64,000 nucleotides of DNA from NCBI GenBank assembly GCA_002482525.1, contig DLGC01000002.1, positions 213,560 through 277,559 on the forward strand, written 5' to 3'. Below the pieces are notes generated by a model that was given only the letters and a program-made list of their open reading frames with translations, was not told the origin of the DNA and did not search any database. Shown here piece by piece: positions 20,656 to 28,889 of the stretch. Positions within the stretch are counted from its first letter, which is position 1. Each line of letters starts with the position of its first letter. The position numbers were made by a program, and so were the translations under genes. The stretch comes from Propionibacteriaceae bacterium UBA7704. GTDB lineage: Bacteria; Actinomycetota; Actinomycetes; Propionibacteriales; Propionibacteriaceae.

Positions 20656-22710
20656 TCACCGCACTCGCATTCCGGCCGTCGCACCGGAATCGGCTTCCAG
20701 CAGGAAGATCCCCGGTTCGGTGGCGGTGTCGGCATGCGCTGCGGCCAGGACCATACCCTCGCTGGTTCCGAAGCGCATTTTTCGCGGCGCCAGATTCGCC
20801 ACCATCACCGTCATCCGACCCACCAGATCAGACGGAGAGTAGATTGCCGCGATGCCGGAGAAGACGGTGCGCGGTTGTGGCTCACCCACATCCAGCACCA
20901 GGCGCAGCAGCTTCGTGCTGCCGTCCACCGTCTCTGCGGACACGATCCGGGCGACCCGCAGATCTACGGCGGCGAACTGCTCAATGCTGATCTCCTCGGC
21001 GACCGGCTCTCCCCCGGGCTCGGGCACCGGCTCGGGCTCGATCGCGATCGGGGGAGCTTCGAAGAGCTGCTCGACCACCTCGGTCTCCACGCGCGCCATC
21101 AGGTGTTGGTAGCGGCCGATGGAATGCTCACCCAGTCGAGTGTTGGCATCGCCCCACGTGAACGGCGCAACCTGCAGGAAGTCGGCCACTGCCGCGGCAG
21201 TGCGCGGCATGATCGGTGTCAGCAGCACACTGAGGATTCGGAACGCCTCGATACCGGTGCTGCACGCCGCGTGAAGCTGTGCCTCAGCACCGTCGACCTT
21301 CGCCAATTCCCACGGCTTGTGAGACTCGATATACCCGTTCACCTGATCGGCCAGCGCCATGATTTCGCGGACCGCCTTGCCGAACTCGCGGGTCTCATAC
21401 AACTCGGCTACGACCGGAACTCGAGCCTGCAGCGCCGCAATCAGGGCTTCGCCGTCCGCGCCCAGCTCTGCACTCAGACGCCCATCGAAGCGCTTGGCCA
21501 GGAAGCCGGACACCCGGCTGGCGATATTGACATACTTGCCGACGAGGTCGGCATTCACCCGGGTCACGAAGTCCTCGGCGGTGAAATCCACATCCTCGAC
21601 ATGTGCGTTGAGCTTGGCCGCCAGGTAGTAGCGCAGCCAGTCGGGATTGAGGCCCAACTCCAGGTAGCGCAGCGGCTTGATGCCGGTCCCCCGGCTCTTG
21701 CTCATCTTCTCCTCGCTCACCGTGAGGAAGCCGTGCACGAAGACATTGTTGGGAATCTTGCGGCCCGAGAAGTGCAGCATGGCCGGCCAGAACAGGGTGT
21801 GGAAGTAGATGATGTCCTTGCCGATGAAGTGGATCTGCTCCACCTCGGGATCGGCCAGGAAGGCCTGCACGTCACGGCCCTGTTTGCCGAACAGGTTCAC
21901 CAACGACGCCAGGTAGCCGATCGGGGCATCCAACCAGACATAGAAGTACTTGCCCGGAGCTCCGGGGATCTCAATGCCGAAGTAAGGGGCGTCCCGAGAG
22001 ATGTCCCAGTCGGTCAGGCCGCCGGAGCCGTCCGGATCGGTGACAAACCACTCCCGGACCTTGTTGGCGACCTCCGGCTGCAGCTTGCCGTCCTGGGTCC
22101 AGGACTGCAGAAACTCCACGCAGCGCGGATCAGACAGCCGGAAGAAGAAATGCTCGCTGCTACGCAGCTCCGGAGTCGCCCCGGACAGCGCCGAATACGG
22201 ATCCTTCAGGTCGGTGGGCGCATAGACCGCGCCGCAGTTCTCGCAGGAGTCGCCGTACTGATCGGGAGTGCCGCAGCGCGGACAGGTGCCCTTGATGTAG
22301 CGGTCAGGCAAGAACATTGATTTCACCGGATCGAAGAACTGCTCCACGCTGCGCACGTCGATGAATCCGGCATCTTTCAACGCGGTGTAGATCGACTGCG
22401 CCAACTCGGTGTTCTCTTGGCTGTCAGTGGAATGCCAGTTGTCGAAGGAGATGGAGAATCCGTCCAGATACTGCTGCCGTCCGCCGGCGATCCCCGCGAC
22501 GAACTCCTGCGGAGTCTGTCCGGCAGCCTCGGCGGCGATCATGATCGGGGCGCCATGGGCATCGTCGGCGCACACGAAGTTGACCTCGGCCCCGCCCATC
22601 CGCTGGAAGCGCACCCAGATGTCAGCCTGGATGTACTCCATCATGTGTCCGATATGGAACGGTGCGTTGGCGTACGGCAGGGCTGTGGTGACGAACAGCT
22701 TCCGGCTCAT
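20656..22710 (-). CDS. metG: Methionyl-tRNA synthetase with C-terminal tRNA-binding domain
   Basis: A 684-residue class I synthetase that charges tRNA-Met and initiator tRNA. The HIGH motif is PFHIGHMMEYIQAD near residue 15, the zinc knuckle is CPRCGTPDQYGDSCENC and the KMSKS motif is EEKMSKSRGTGI. Residues from about 580 form an EMAP-II/Trbp111-like tRNA-binding domain (AVDLRVARIVSAETVDGSTK), present in a subset of bacterial MetG proteins. ATG 22710 gives MSRKLFVTTALPYANAP; the reading extended to 23016 is antisense to the aminotransferase C-terminus and is rejected. It follows the aminotransferase gene by 35 bases. Confidence 0.96.
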   Translation of the reverse strand: MSRKLFVTTALPYANAPFHIGHMMEYIQADIWVRFQRMGGAEVNFVCADDAHGAPIMIAAEAAGQTPQEFVAGIAGGRQQYLDGFSISFDNWHSTDSQENTELAQSIYTALKDAGFIDVRSVEQFFDPVKSMFLPDRYIKGTCPRCGTPDQYGDSCENCGAVYAPTDLKDPYSALSGATPELRSSEHFFFRLSDPRCVEFLQSWTQDGKLQPEVANKVREWFVTDPDGSGGLTDWDISRDAPYFGIEIPGAPGKYFYVWLDAPIGYLASLVNLFGKQGRDVQAFLADPEVEQIHFIGKDIIYFHTLFWPAMLHFSGRKIPNNVFVHGFLTVSEEKMSKSRGTGIKPLRYLELGLNPDWLRYYLAAKLNAHVEDVDFTAEDFVTRVNADLVGKYVNIASRVSGFLAKRFDGRLSAELGADGEALIAALQARVPVVAELYETREFGKAVREIMALADQVNGYIESHKPWELAKVDGAEAQLHAACSTGIEAFRILSVLLTPIMPRTAAAVADFLQVAPFTWGDANTRLGEHSIGRYQHLMARVETEVVEQLFEAPPIAIEPEPVPEPGGEPVAEEISIEQFAAVDLRVARIVSAETVDGSTKLLRLVLDVGEPQPRTVFSGIAAIYSPSDLVGRMTVMVANLAPRKMRFGTSEGMVLAAAHADTATEPGIFLLEADSGATAGMRVR

Positions 22711-22745
22711 GGTCAGGAATTCCTCTTCTGGTTCGACGGGCCGAC

Positions 22746-23939
22746 TCAGCGCACAGCCGCGATGGCGGCGGCGACAGCGGCCACATTGCTGGGGTTGAGT
22801 GCTGCCACGCAGATGCGACCGGCGTCGGTGCCATAGACGGCATGGTCGGTGCGCAGCGCCTGCATCTGCTCCGTGGTCAGACCGGAGTAGCTGAACATGC
22901 CGATCTGCTCGGCGATGAAGCCGAAGCCGGTGACCCCGACAGCTTCCAGTTCCGCGACCAGGGATACCCGCATCGCACGGATCCGATCCCGCATCGCCGC
23001 CAACTCCTGCTCCCACAGGGCGCGCAGCTCAGCATCGCCGAGCACGGTCGAGACCACGGCCGCGCCATGGGTGGGCGGGTTGGAATACACCGTCCGAATG
23101 ACCACCTTGAGTTGCGAAAGCACTCGCGCAGACTCCTCGGCGTCGGCGGTGATCAGGCTCAAAGCTCCGACCCGCTCGCCGTAGAGGCTGAAACTCTTGG
23201 AGAACGACGACGCCACCAGCACCGGAATTCCCAATGTCGAGAAGCGTTGCACGGCGGCTCGGTCGGCCTCGAGACCACCGGCGAAGCCCTGATAGGCCAG
23301 ATCCAGGAACGGCACCAGCCCCGCGGTGACCACAACCTCGGCGACCCGCGCCCACTGTTCCTCGGTGAGGTCATAGCCGGTGGGGTTGTGGCAGCACGCG
23401 TGCAACACCACCACCGTGCCCGGCGCTGCGGCTGCGAGATCAGCGAGCATTCCCTCGAAGTCCACGCCGTGGGCTGCGCGGTCGTAGTAGCGGTATGGCG
23501 CCACGGTGAAGCCGGCCCGAGTGAAGATCGCGCGGTGGTTCTCCCACGACGGATCCGACAACAGCACGGTGGTCGCACCAGCGATCGAACGCAGGAACTC
23601 AGCGCCGATGCGCAGGCCGCCTGTTCCGCCCAGACCTTGGATGGTCACCACACGACCGGCCGAGACCACCTCGGCGTCGGCACCGAAGACCAGGTTCTTG
23701 ACCGATGCGTTGTAGGACGGCATTCCGTCGATGGGCAGATAGCCGCGCGCCGTGGGCTGGGCGGCCAATCGGGCTTCGGCATGCCGAACAGCCTGGAGCA
23801 GCGGGACCTTTCCATCCTCGCCCAGGTAAACACCCACGCCGAGATTCACCTTGGCGTCCCGAGTATCTGCGACGAATGCCTCAGTGAGGCCCAGGATCGG
23901 GTCGCGCGGCGCCATCGGGACGCTGGACAGAATGCTCAC
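22746..23939 (-). CDS. Aspartate/aromatic aminotransferase (AspC/TyrB type)
   Basis: A 397-residue fold-type I PLP transaminase. The N-terminus APRDPILGLTEAF and KVNLGVGVY are typical of the E. coli AspC/TyrB subgroup. The PLP lysine is in SFSKSFSLYGERVG, HACCHNPTGYDLT holds the cofactor-contacting Asn-Pro-Thr-Gly, and the substrate arginine would be in AGRICVAAL. It interconverts aspartate or aromatic amino acids with 2-oxo acids; which is preferred cannot be read. GTG 23939 has GAAAGGAAC upstream. This subgroup is less usual in Actinobacteria than the AspC type Ib. Confidence 0.88.
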   Translation of the reverse strand: MSILSSVPMAPRDPILGLTEAFVADTRDAKVNLGVGVYLGEDGKVPLLQAVRHAEARLAAQPTARGYLPIDGMPSYNASVKNLVFGADAEVVSAGRVVTIQGLGGTGGLRIGAEFLRSIAGATTVLLSDPSWENHRAIFTRAGFTVAPYRYYDRAAHGVDFEGMLADLAAAAPGTVVVLHACCHNPTGYDLTEEQWARVAEVVVTAGLVPFLDLAYQGFAGGLEADRAAVQRFSTLGIPVLVASSFSKSFSLYGERVGALSLITADAEESARVLSQLKVVIRTVYSNPPTHGAAVVSTVLGDAELRALWEQELAAMRDRIRAMRVSLVAELEAVGVTGFGFIAEQIGMFSYSGLTTEQMQALRTDHAVYGTDAGRICVAALNPSNVAAVAAAIAAVR

Positions 23940-23992
23940 GGCTGTGTTCCTTTCACCAGACCGTCGACCAGTCTAAGGCTTCGTCCAGCGAC

Positions 23993-25021
23993 TCAGGAGT
24001 CCAGACTCACCCCGACCAGGCGGGCTTCCGGTTCCAAGGTGATGCCGTAGGCCCGCAGCACACCGTCGCGGATCTCACGCGCCAAGGCGACCACGTCCGC
24101 CGTGGTGCCCCGACCCGGGTTGGTCAAAGCAAGGCAATGCTTGGTGGAGATTCGCGCCGTTCGGAGCTGGAATCCCTTGCCGAATCCGGCGTGCTCGATG
24201 AGCCAGGCTGCACTGGTCTTGGCACTGCCATCGGCCTGCCGGAACACCGGGGCGCCGTCGGGGATCTGTTCAGGGGCAAGAATCGGGTTGGTGAAGAAGC
24301 TCCCGGCACTGTGGGAATCCACATCGGCCGGGTCGTAGACCATGCCTTTGCCGCGGCGCAGCGCGAGGACGGTCTCGCGAACCTGCGTCAGCGGCGCCCG
24401 TTCCCCGACCGAGACGCCCAGCTGACGCGCCAATTCGGCGTAGCGCACCGGAACAGACCAGGCGCCCAGCGCGAATTGGAAGCTCACCGAGAGCACCACC
24501 CAACGGTTCGGTTGCTGCTTGAATCGCGACAGGCGGTAGCCGAAACCGCACTCCGCGACCGCGTGAGTGCGCACCTGGCGCCGCTCACGGTCCCAGGTGC
24601 GGACTCGGGCAATGGTGTCGGCCACCTCCTGGCCGTAGGCACCGATGTTCTGCACCGGGGCCGCACCGACATAGCCCGGAATCCCCGACAACGCCTCGAT
24701 TCCCACCTGCCGCTGGGCCACGGTCGCGGCGACGAAGTCATCCCAGGGCTCGCCTGCGGCTGCGGTGATGAAGGCCCCCGAACAGGCGGCGACGTCCTCG
24801 GTCTGCACGCCTCGGAGCGCACCGGTGTGAATCACAGTGCCGTCGAAGCCGGCGTCGGCGATGAGCACATTGGAGCCGCCACCCAGGAGCAGTACTGGCT
24901 CATGGGCGTCGTCGGCGCTGGTGATCGCTTCAATCAGCTCCGCCTCAGTGGTCGGTTGGATCCACCGCTTGGCAACACCGCCGAGCCCAAAAGTGGTGTG
25001 GGCGGCCAACGACTCAGTCAA
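23993..25021 (-). CDS. murB: UDP-N-acetylenolpyruvoylglucosamine reductase
   Basis: A 342-residue FAD enzyme that makes UDP-N-acetylmuramate for peptidoglycan. TTFGLGGVAKRW opens the FAD domain, LLGGGSNVLIADAGF and GIPGYVGAAPVQNIGAYGQE are the flavin motifs, and SAGSFFTNP has the catalytic Ser. The start is TTG 25019-25021, with GGAGGTG upstream and an 8-base overlap with the end of hadB, so translation is coupled; a reading to 25066 would overlap hadB further. It is of the longer Type I layout. Confidence 0.93.
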   Translation of the reverse strand: MTESLAAHTTFGLGGVAKRWIQPTTEAELIEAITSADDAHEPVLLLGGGSNVLIADAGFDGTVIHTGALRGVQTEDVAACSGAFITAAAGEPWDDFVAATVAQRQVGIEALSGIPGYVGAAPVQNIGAYGQEVADTIARVRTWDRERRQVRTHAVAECGFGYRLSRFKQQPNRWVVLSVSFQFALGAWSVPVRYAELARQLGVSVGERAPLTQVRETVLALRRGKGMVYDPADVDSHSAGSFFTNPILAPEQIPDGAPVFRQADGSAKTSAAWLIEHAGFGKGFQLRTARISTKHCLALTNPGRGTTADVVALAREIRDGVLRAYGITLEPEARLVGVSLDS

Positions 25022-25421
25022 GCCGCACCTCCGCGGTGGCCGCTCCCAGCACCTTGTCCTCGCCACAGGTCGCGGTGAGACTGACCGTGGCCACGCCGTC
25101 GGCGACGGTGGTCACCGTTCCGGTGAACACCACCCAGGCCTCGCCTTCGGCCGGCACCACCACTGGCTTGGTGAATCGCACCGCATAGGTCAGCACCCGC
25201 GCCGGGTCACCGATCCAGTCGGTGACCACCCGCAGCCCACACCCCATGGTGAGCATGCCGTGAGCGATGACGCCGGGCAGCCCGAGAGCAGCAGCAGCGG
25301 CATCGTTGTAGTGAATCGGGTTGAAATCTCCCGAGGCGCCGGCGTAGCGCGCCAATGTCACGCGCGTGAGCGGCATCTCCACCGACTTCAACAGCTGACC
25401 GGGCTGGGCAGTGATGCTCAT
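25014..25421 (-). CDS. hadB: (3R)-hydroxyacyl-ACP dehydratase subunit HadB, MaoC family
   Basis: A 135-residue hot-dog protein. The hydratase-2 motif SGDFNPIHYND supplies the catalytic Asp and His, and GVIAHGMLTMG follows. It should pair with HadA to form an active dehydratase in fatty-acid elongation. ATG 25421 overlaps the hadA stop as ATGA with GGAGG just upstream, so the pair is coupled. Position beside rpmG and hadA matches mycobacteria, where hadC also occurs; no hadC is present here. Confidence 0.88.
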   Translation of the reverse strand: MSITAQPGQLLKSVEMPLTRVTLARYAGASGDFNPIHYNDAAAAALGLPGVIAHGMLTMGCGLRVVTDWIGDPARVLTYAVRFTKPVVVPAEGEAWVVFTGTVTTVADGVATVSLTATCGEDKVLGAATAEVRLD

Positions 25422-25843
25422 GCCGCCTCCTGGGTGTGCATCAGGGTGGAGGTCGCCGTGCACAACTGCTCACCGTCGGGAGTGTCCAGCAGCACCGAGA
25501 TCGTGATGATGGCGGTGGCTCCCCGCAGCCGCACCTTCTCGATCGTCAATGCCGAACGCACCAGATCTCCAGCACGCAGCGGACGCTGCCACCGGAATCG
25601 CTGATCCACATGCACCGTGCGGCTCAGCGCGAGGTCCAACTCCGGATCGGCGAAAAGGCCGTCCCAGGCTGCGGCGGCGAGCACTGCAGCAAAGGTCGGC
25701 GGCGCGATGGGGTCTTCCCCGCTGTAGGCGGGATTCTCGGCATCTCCCAGAGCGCGGGCGAACTCGGTGATCTTGGCCCGACTCACCTGATAGGGCTGAG
25801 TGGCCGGATAACTGCGTCCGGCATGTGCGTCGCTGATCGGCAT
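25418..25843 (-). CDS. hadA: (3R)-hydroxyacyl-ACP dehydratase subunit HadA, FAS1-like dehydratase
   Basis: A 141-residue hot-dog protein without the catalytic Asp-His pair, as expected for the substrate-channel partner of HadB. The N-terminus PISDAHAGRSYPATQPYQVS and DPIAPPTFAAVL are typical of the MaoC N-terminal dehydratase family. ATG 25843 has no ribosome site, but TAGCCT at 25850-25855 lies six bases in front of it, so a leaderless transcript starting here is likely. The element overlaps the end of the upstream PH-domain gene. Confidence 0.88.
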   Translation of the reverse strand: MPISDAHAGRSYPATQPYQVSRAKITEFARALGDAENPAYSGEDPIAPPTFAAVLAAAAWDGLFADPELDLALSRTVHVDQRFRWQRPLRAGDLVRSALTIEKVRLRGATAIITISVLLDTPDGEQLCTATSTLMHTQEAA

Positions 25844-25852
25844 GGATTCAGG

Positions 25853-26299
25853 CTAGCGGGAGTCGTCGAGATCCAGATCGTGCTGGGCCAGCAGCGAGCC
25901 GAGATCGGCTGTCATCGCCGCTGGCACCTGAAGCGCCACCTGGTTTCGATTCAGCAGTAGATAGAGACGATCGCTGCTGGTCCACGGCTGATCACCCGTC
26001 GTGTCGAGCACCAATTGGGTCGAACCGAGGAAGCTGCGCAGCCGAACCGTGCGCACCTGCGGCCAGTCCAACCGCCAGACGCGGCGTCCCACCATCTTGG
26101 TGATGCCCGTCTCATCGACACGCGCACGCACCTGTCGAGACATCGCCAACCGCCATGCCTGCGCCAGGAACAGCAGCGTCCCGATCATCAGGATCCAAGA
26201 ATTGCTACCCATTACCAGCGGAATCAGGCCGCAGGTCGCCAACACCAGGCAGCCGTAGAAGTTGAGCCGGGTGACCCGGTCGGTGATGGCCCAGGTCAT
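25853..26299 (-). CDS. PH-domain-like membrane protein of unknown function
   Basis: A 148-residue protein with two hydrophobic segments (about 13-30 and 34-50: YGCLVLATCGLIPLVMG, WILMIGTLLFLAQAW) followed by a beta-rich cytoplasmic part (ARVDETGITKMVGRRVWRLDW) that resembles the bacterial PH domain found in many actinobacterial membrane proteins. No specific role is known. It lies between the rpmG terminator and hadA. A good ribosome site is not seen before ATG 26299. Confidence 0.7.
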   Translation of the reverse strand: MTWAITDRVTRLNFYGCLVLATCGLIPLVMGSNSWILMIGTLLFLAQAWRLAMSRQVRARVDETGITKMVGRRVWRLDWPQVRTVRLRSFLGSTQLVLDTTGDQPWTSSDRLYLLLNRNQVALQVPAAMTADLGSLLAQHDLDLDDSR

Positions 26300-26322
26300 G
26301 GCAGCCGCCCAGACACAACAAA

Positions 26323-26344
26323 GCCGTCCGCCGAAGCGGACGGC
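26323..26344 (-). terminator. rpmG terminator with UUCG tetraloop
   Basis: On the minus strand GCCGTCCGC, TTCG, GCGGACGGC is followed by TTTGTTGT, 17 bases after the rpmG stop: a clear factor-independent terminator for the tRNA-Thr/tRNA-Met/rpmG unit. Confidence 0.85.
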
Positions 26345-26360
26345 TCGGTCGACACAAGGT

Positions 26361-26531
26361 TCAGCGGGTTTCCCGGTGCGGGGTGTGCTTGCCGCACTTG
26401 GGGCAGAACTTCTGCAGCTCCATGCGGTCGGGATCGTTCCGCCGATTCTTCTTGGTGATGTAGTTGCGCTCTTTGCACTCCGTGCACGCCAAGGTGATCT
26501 TCGGCCGGACGTCGGCGCCCTTTTTGGCCAT
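26361..26531 (-). CDS. rpmG: 50S ribosomal protein L33
   Basis: A 56-residue protein. MAKKGADVRPKITLACTEC and FCPKCGKHTPHRETR carry four cysteines in two CxxC pairs, so this is the zinc-binding (C+) form rather than the zinc-free paralogue made under zinc limitation. ATG 26531 has AAAGAGGAAG upstream; six extra residues in the longer reading are not needed. It lies 31 bases downstream of tRNA-Met. Confidence 0.95.
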   Translation of the reverse strand: MAKKGADVRPKITLACTECKERNYITKKNRRNDPDRMELQKFCPKCGKHTPHRETR

Positions 26532-26562
26532 CGGCTTCCTCTTTCCCAACTTTGCTGGTTAG

Positions 26563-26635
26563 TAGCGGGAGCGGGACTTGAACCCGCGACACAGCGATTA
26601 TGAGCCGCTTGCTCTACCGCCTGAGCTATCCCGCC
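26563..26635 (-). tRNA. tRNA-Met (anticodon CAT)
   Basis: A 73-base cloverleaf. Acceptor GGCGGGA pairs with TCCCGCT (one G-T), discriminator A; the anticodon loop is CTCATAA and the T-loop is GGTTCAAGTCC. The first base pair, which is not the mismatch of initiator tRNA, and the lack of three G-C pairs in the anticodon stem favour the elongator. An Ile2 (lysidine) tRNA is not fully excluded. Confidence 0.93.
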
Positions 26636-26691
26636 GTAGTTCGGATTCCATCGCTGGGCTGACGGGCGGTAACCGTCTATCCGAACACAGA

Positions 26692-26763
26692 GCCCCCATG
26701 CGGAATCGAACCGCAGACCTTCTCCTTACCATGGAGACGCTCTGCCGACTGAGCTATAGGGGC
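26692..26763 (-). tRNA. tRNA-Thr (anticodon GGT)
   Basis: A 72-base cloverleaf. Acceptor GCCCCTA pairs with TGGGGGC, discriminator T; the anticodon stem TCTCC/GGAGA encloses ATGGTAA, giving GGT; the T-loop is GGTTCGATTCC. It precedes tRNA-Met by 56 bases and probably shares its transcript. Confidence 0.94.
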
Positions 26764-26776
26764 CGGACAGCGGTTG

Positions 26777-26806
26777 ACTGTACCGCACGCCGGACCCGCT
26801 TCCCAA
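26777..26806 (-). promoter_or_regulatory. tRNA-Thr promoter
   Basis: TTGGGA (26801-26806), 18 bases, TACAGT (26777-26782) on the minus strand, with a start about seven bases upstream of the mature tRNA-Thr 5' end. Confidence 0.5.
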
Positions 26807-26827
26807 ATCGGAAAACCGACGGGGTGA

Positions 26828-27121
26828 TCAACCCAGATCAGCACGCAGCGCGGGCAGGTCCACATGGCCGTCACGAACCACGATTCCCTCCGCGGCCAGG
26901 TGGCGGGTTGCTTCGCTCACCAGGGGTTCGGCGATGCTGCCGTCGGCGCGCACCACCCGCCACCAACTGGTACCACCGCCCTGGGTGGCCAAGATCCGCG
27001 CCACCAACCGAGGTCCACACCCGACGACCCGTCCCACATCGCCGTAGGTGGAGACCGAGCCCGGCGGAATCGAGGCTGCGGCCAGCAGGACTGAATCGGC
27101 AAGCTCAGCGGAATTGGCCAT
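26828..27121 (-). CDS. Alkyltransferase-like DNA-binding protein (MGMT family without Cys)
   Basis: A 97-residue protein matching the C-terminal DNA-binding half of O6-alkylguanine-DNA alkyltransferases: IPPGSVSTYGDVGRVVGCGP is the helix-turn-helix with the arginine-finger region. The site that is PCHRV in true transferases reads SWWRVV here, so the alkyl-accepting cysteine is replaced. Known ATL proteins bind alkylated guanine and hand the lesion to nucleotide excision repair. TAGATT lies six bases before ATG 27121, a leaderless arrangement, divergent from fumC. Confidence 0.85.
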   Translation of the reverse strand: MANSAELADSVLLAAASIPPGSVSTYGDVGRVVGCGPRLVARILATQGGGTSWWRVVRADGSIAEPLVSEATRHLAAEGIVVRDGHVDLPALRADLG

Positions 27122-27185
27122 AGCGGGAATCTACGCGAAGCCTGCCAACGCTGCCTATGGTGGAACCGGAGAAGGGAGCCAGGTC

Positions 27186-28571
27186 ATGACCGAATTCCGC
27201 ATCGAACACGACACCATGGGTGAGATTCGAGTGCCCGCTGCGGCACTGTACGCCGCGCAGACCCAACGCGCGGTGGAGAACTTCCCGATTTCGGGACGCC
27301 GACTTTCAAGCCATCACATCGCTGCATTGGCCCAGATCAAGCGGGCCGCAGCCATCACCAATGCCGAACTGGGCGTGATCGAAACCGAGATCGCCACAGT
27401 GATCGTGGCCGCCGCCGAGGAGGTGATCGCCGGCCAGCACGATGACCAGTTCCCGATTGACGTCTTCCAGACCGGTTCGGGGACGTCGTCGAACATGAAT
27501 ACCAACGAGGTGATCGCCACCTTGGCCAGCCGTCGACTGGGACGCCCGGTGCACCCCAATGACCATGTCAATGCCTCGCAGTCTTCCAATGATGTGTTCC
27601 CCTCCTCGATCCACATCGCCGCAGTCCAGGCCATCGAAGAGGTGCTGCTGCCGGGCCTGGAGGTCCTAGCCGAGACCCTGGAGGCCAAAGCCGACGAGTT
27701 CGACGATGTTGTGAAGTCGGGTCGTACACACTTGATGGACGCCACCCCGATCACGCTGGGACAGGAGTTCTCCGGCTATGCCACTCAGGTGCGCTATGGG
27801 ATCGCCCGGGTGCGGGCGACGCTGCCGCGTCTGGGTGAGCTTCCGCTGGGCGGCACTGCCGTGGGCACGGGCATCAACACTCCGCCCGGTTTCGCCGCTC
27901 GCGTCATCGACCTGGTTGCTCTGAACACCGGGTTGTCGTTGACGGAGGCGACCAATCACTTCGAGGCGCAAGCCGCTCAGGACTCTCTGGTGGAGACCTC
28001 GGGGGCGCTGCGGACCGTGGCGGTGTCGCTGGTCAAGATCGCCAATGATCTGCGCTGGATGGGATCCGGCCCGCGCACTGGGCTGGGCGAGATCGCGCTG
28101 CCCGATCTGCAGCCGGGTTCCTCGATCATGCCCGGCAAGGTGAACCCGGTGCTGCCTGAAGCGACCGTGCAGGTCGCGGCTCAGGTGATCGGCAACGACG
28201 CCGCGATCGCCTTCGCCGGGGCTCAGGGCAACTTCGACCTGTTGGTGATGCTGCCCGTGATGGCCCGCAATCTGCTGGAGTCGATCACCTTGATCGGCAA
28301 TGTCTCGGTGCTGCTGGCTGATCGATGCGTGAGCGGCATTCAGGCCAATGTTGAACGGTGCCGCTACCTGGCTGAATCCTCGCCGTCGATCGTGACGCCG
28401 TTGAACCGCATCATCGGCTATGAGGCCGCGGCGAAGATCGCCAAGCACTCGGTCAAGGCCAACCTGACCATCGCGCAGGCGACCCGGGAGCTGGGCTATG
28501 TGGAGCGCGGGGAAATCACCGAGGAGCAGTTGACCACCGCCTTGAACGTCGGCTCGATGACCGGCCGCTGA
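27186..28571 (+). CDS. fumC: Fumarate hydratase, class II
   Basis: A 461-residue iron-free fumarase that interconverts fumarate and malate in the TCA cycle or its reductive branch to succinate. The superfamily signature is GSSIMPGKVNPV near residue 310, with SGRTHLMDATPITLGQE and NDVFPSSIHIA supplying active-site residues. ATG 27186 follows GGGAG and gives the usual TEFRIEHDTMGEIRVP; the reading from 27048 is rejected. A TATGGT -10-like element lies at 27156-27161. The gene is ended by a 19-bp terminator. Confidence 0.96.
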   Translation: MTEFRIEHDTMGEIRVPAAALYAAQTQRAVENFPISGRRLSSHHIAALAQIKRAAAITNAELGVIETEIATVIVAAAEEVIAGQHDDQFPIDVFQTGSGTSSNMNTNEVIATLASRRLGRPVHPNDHVNASQSSNDVFPSSIHIAAVQAIEEVLLPGLEVLAETLEAKADEFDDVVKSGRTHLMDATPITLGQEFSGYATQVRYGIARVRATLPRLGELPLGGTAVGTGINTPPGFAARVIDLVALNTGLSLTEATNHFEAQAAQDSLVETSGALRTVAVSLVKIANDLRWMGSGPRTGLGEIALPDLQPGSSIMPGKVNPVLPEATVQVAAQVIGNDAAIAFAGAQGNFDLLVMLPVMARNLLESITLIGNVSVLLADRCVSGIQANVERCRYLAESSPSIVTPLNRIIGYEAAAKIAKHSVKANLTIAQATRELGYVERGEITEEQLTTALNVGSMTGR

Positions 28572-28580
28572 GTGCAACGT

Positions 28581-28623
28581 AAAGGGCCTTGACCAGGGGA
28601 AATCCCCTGGTCAAGGCCCTTTT
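28581..28623. terminator. fumC terminator, 19-bp stem
   Basis: AAAGGGCCTTGACCAGGGG (28581-28599) and its exact complement (28604-28622) enclose AAAT; both flanks are A/T-rich, so it can work in both directions and also end the opposing tRNA-Tyr transcript. Confidence 0.9.
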
Positions 28624-28626
28624 GCG

Positions 28627-28708
28627 TGGCAGGTGTAGGGTTCGAACCTACGTAGGCGATGCCGACGGTTTTACAGACCGCTCCCTTTGGCCACTCGGGC
28701 AACCTGCC
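28627..28708 (-). tRNA. tRNA-Tyr (anticodon GTA)
   Basis: An 82-base class II tRNA with a long variable arm (GTCGGCATCGCCTAC region). Acceptor GGCAGGT pairs with ACCTGCC, discriminator A; the anticodon loop CTGTAAA gives GTA; T-loop GGTTCGAACC. TAGGCT at 28719-28724 is a likely -10 about five bases upstream of the probable start. Confidence 0.95.
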
Positions 28709-28889
28709 GTGCCCGGACAGCCTAGCAAAGCAGCGGGCAGCCTTTGAAATCGGTGACGTGGCGATTCCGCCACGAGCCGAAGGGCCGTCCCCTAGCATGA
28801 ACGGCAGGAGTCGACCGAACACCTCGCCGCTCACGACGGGTTCCGCCGAGGTGTCTGGTCAGCAATGGAGCTTCAGACCGGAGTAAGAC

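Noticed and set aside
22711..23016. N-terminal extension of metG
   Set aside because: The extra residues are Arg/His/Cys-rich antisense-like sequence within the aminotransferase gene; the HIGH-motif N-terminus starts at 22710.
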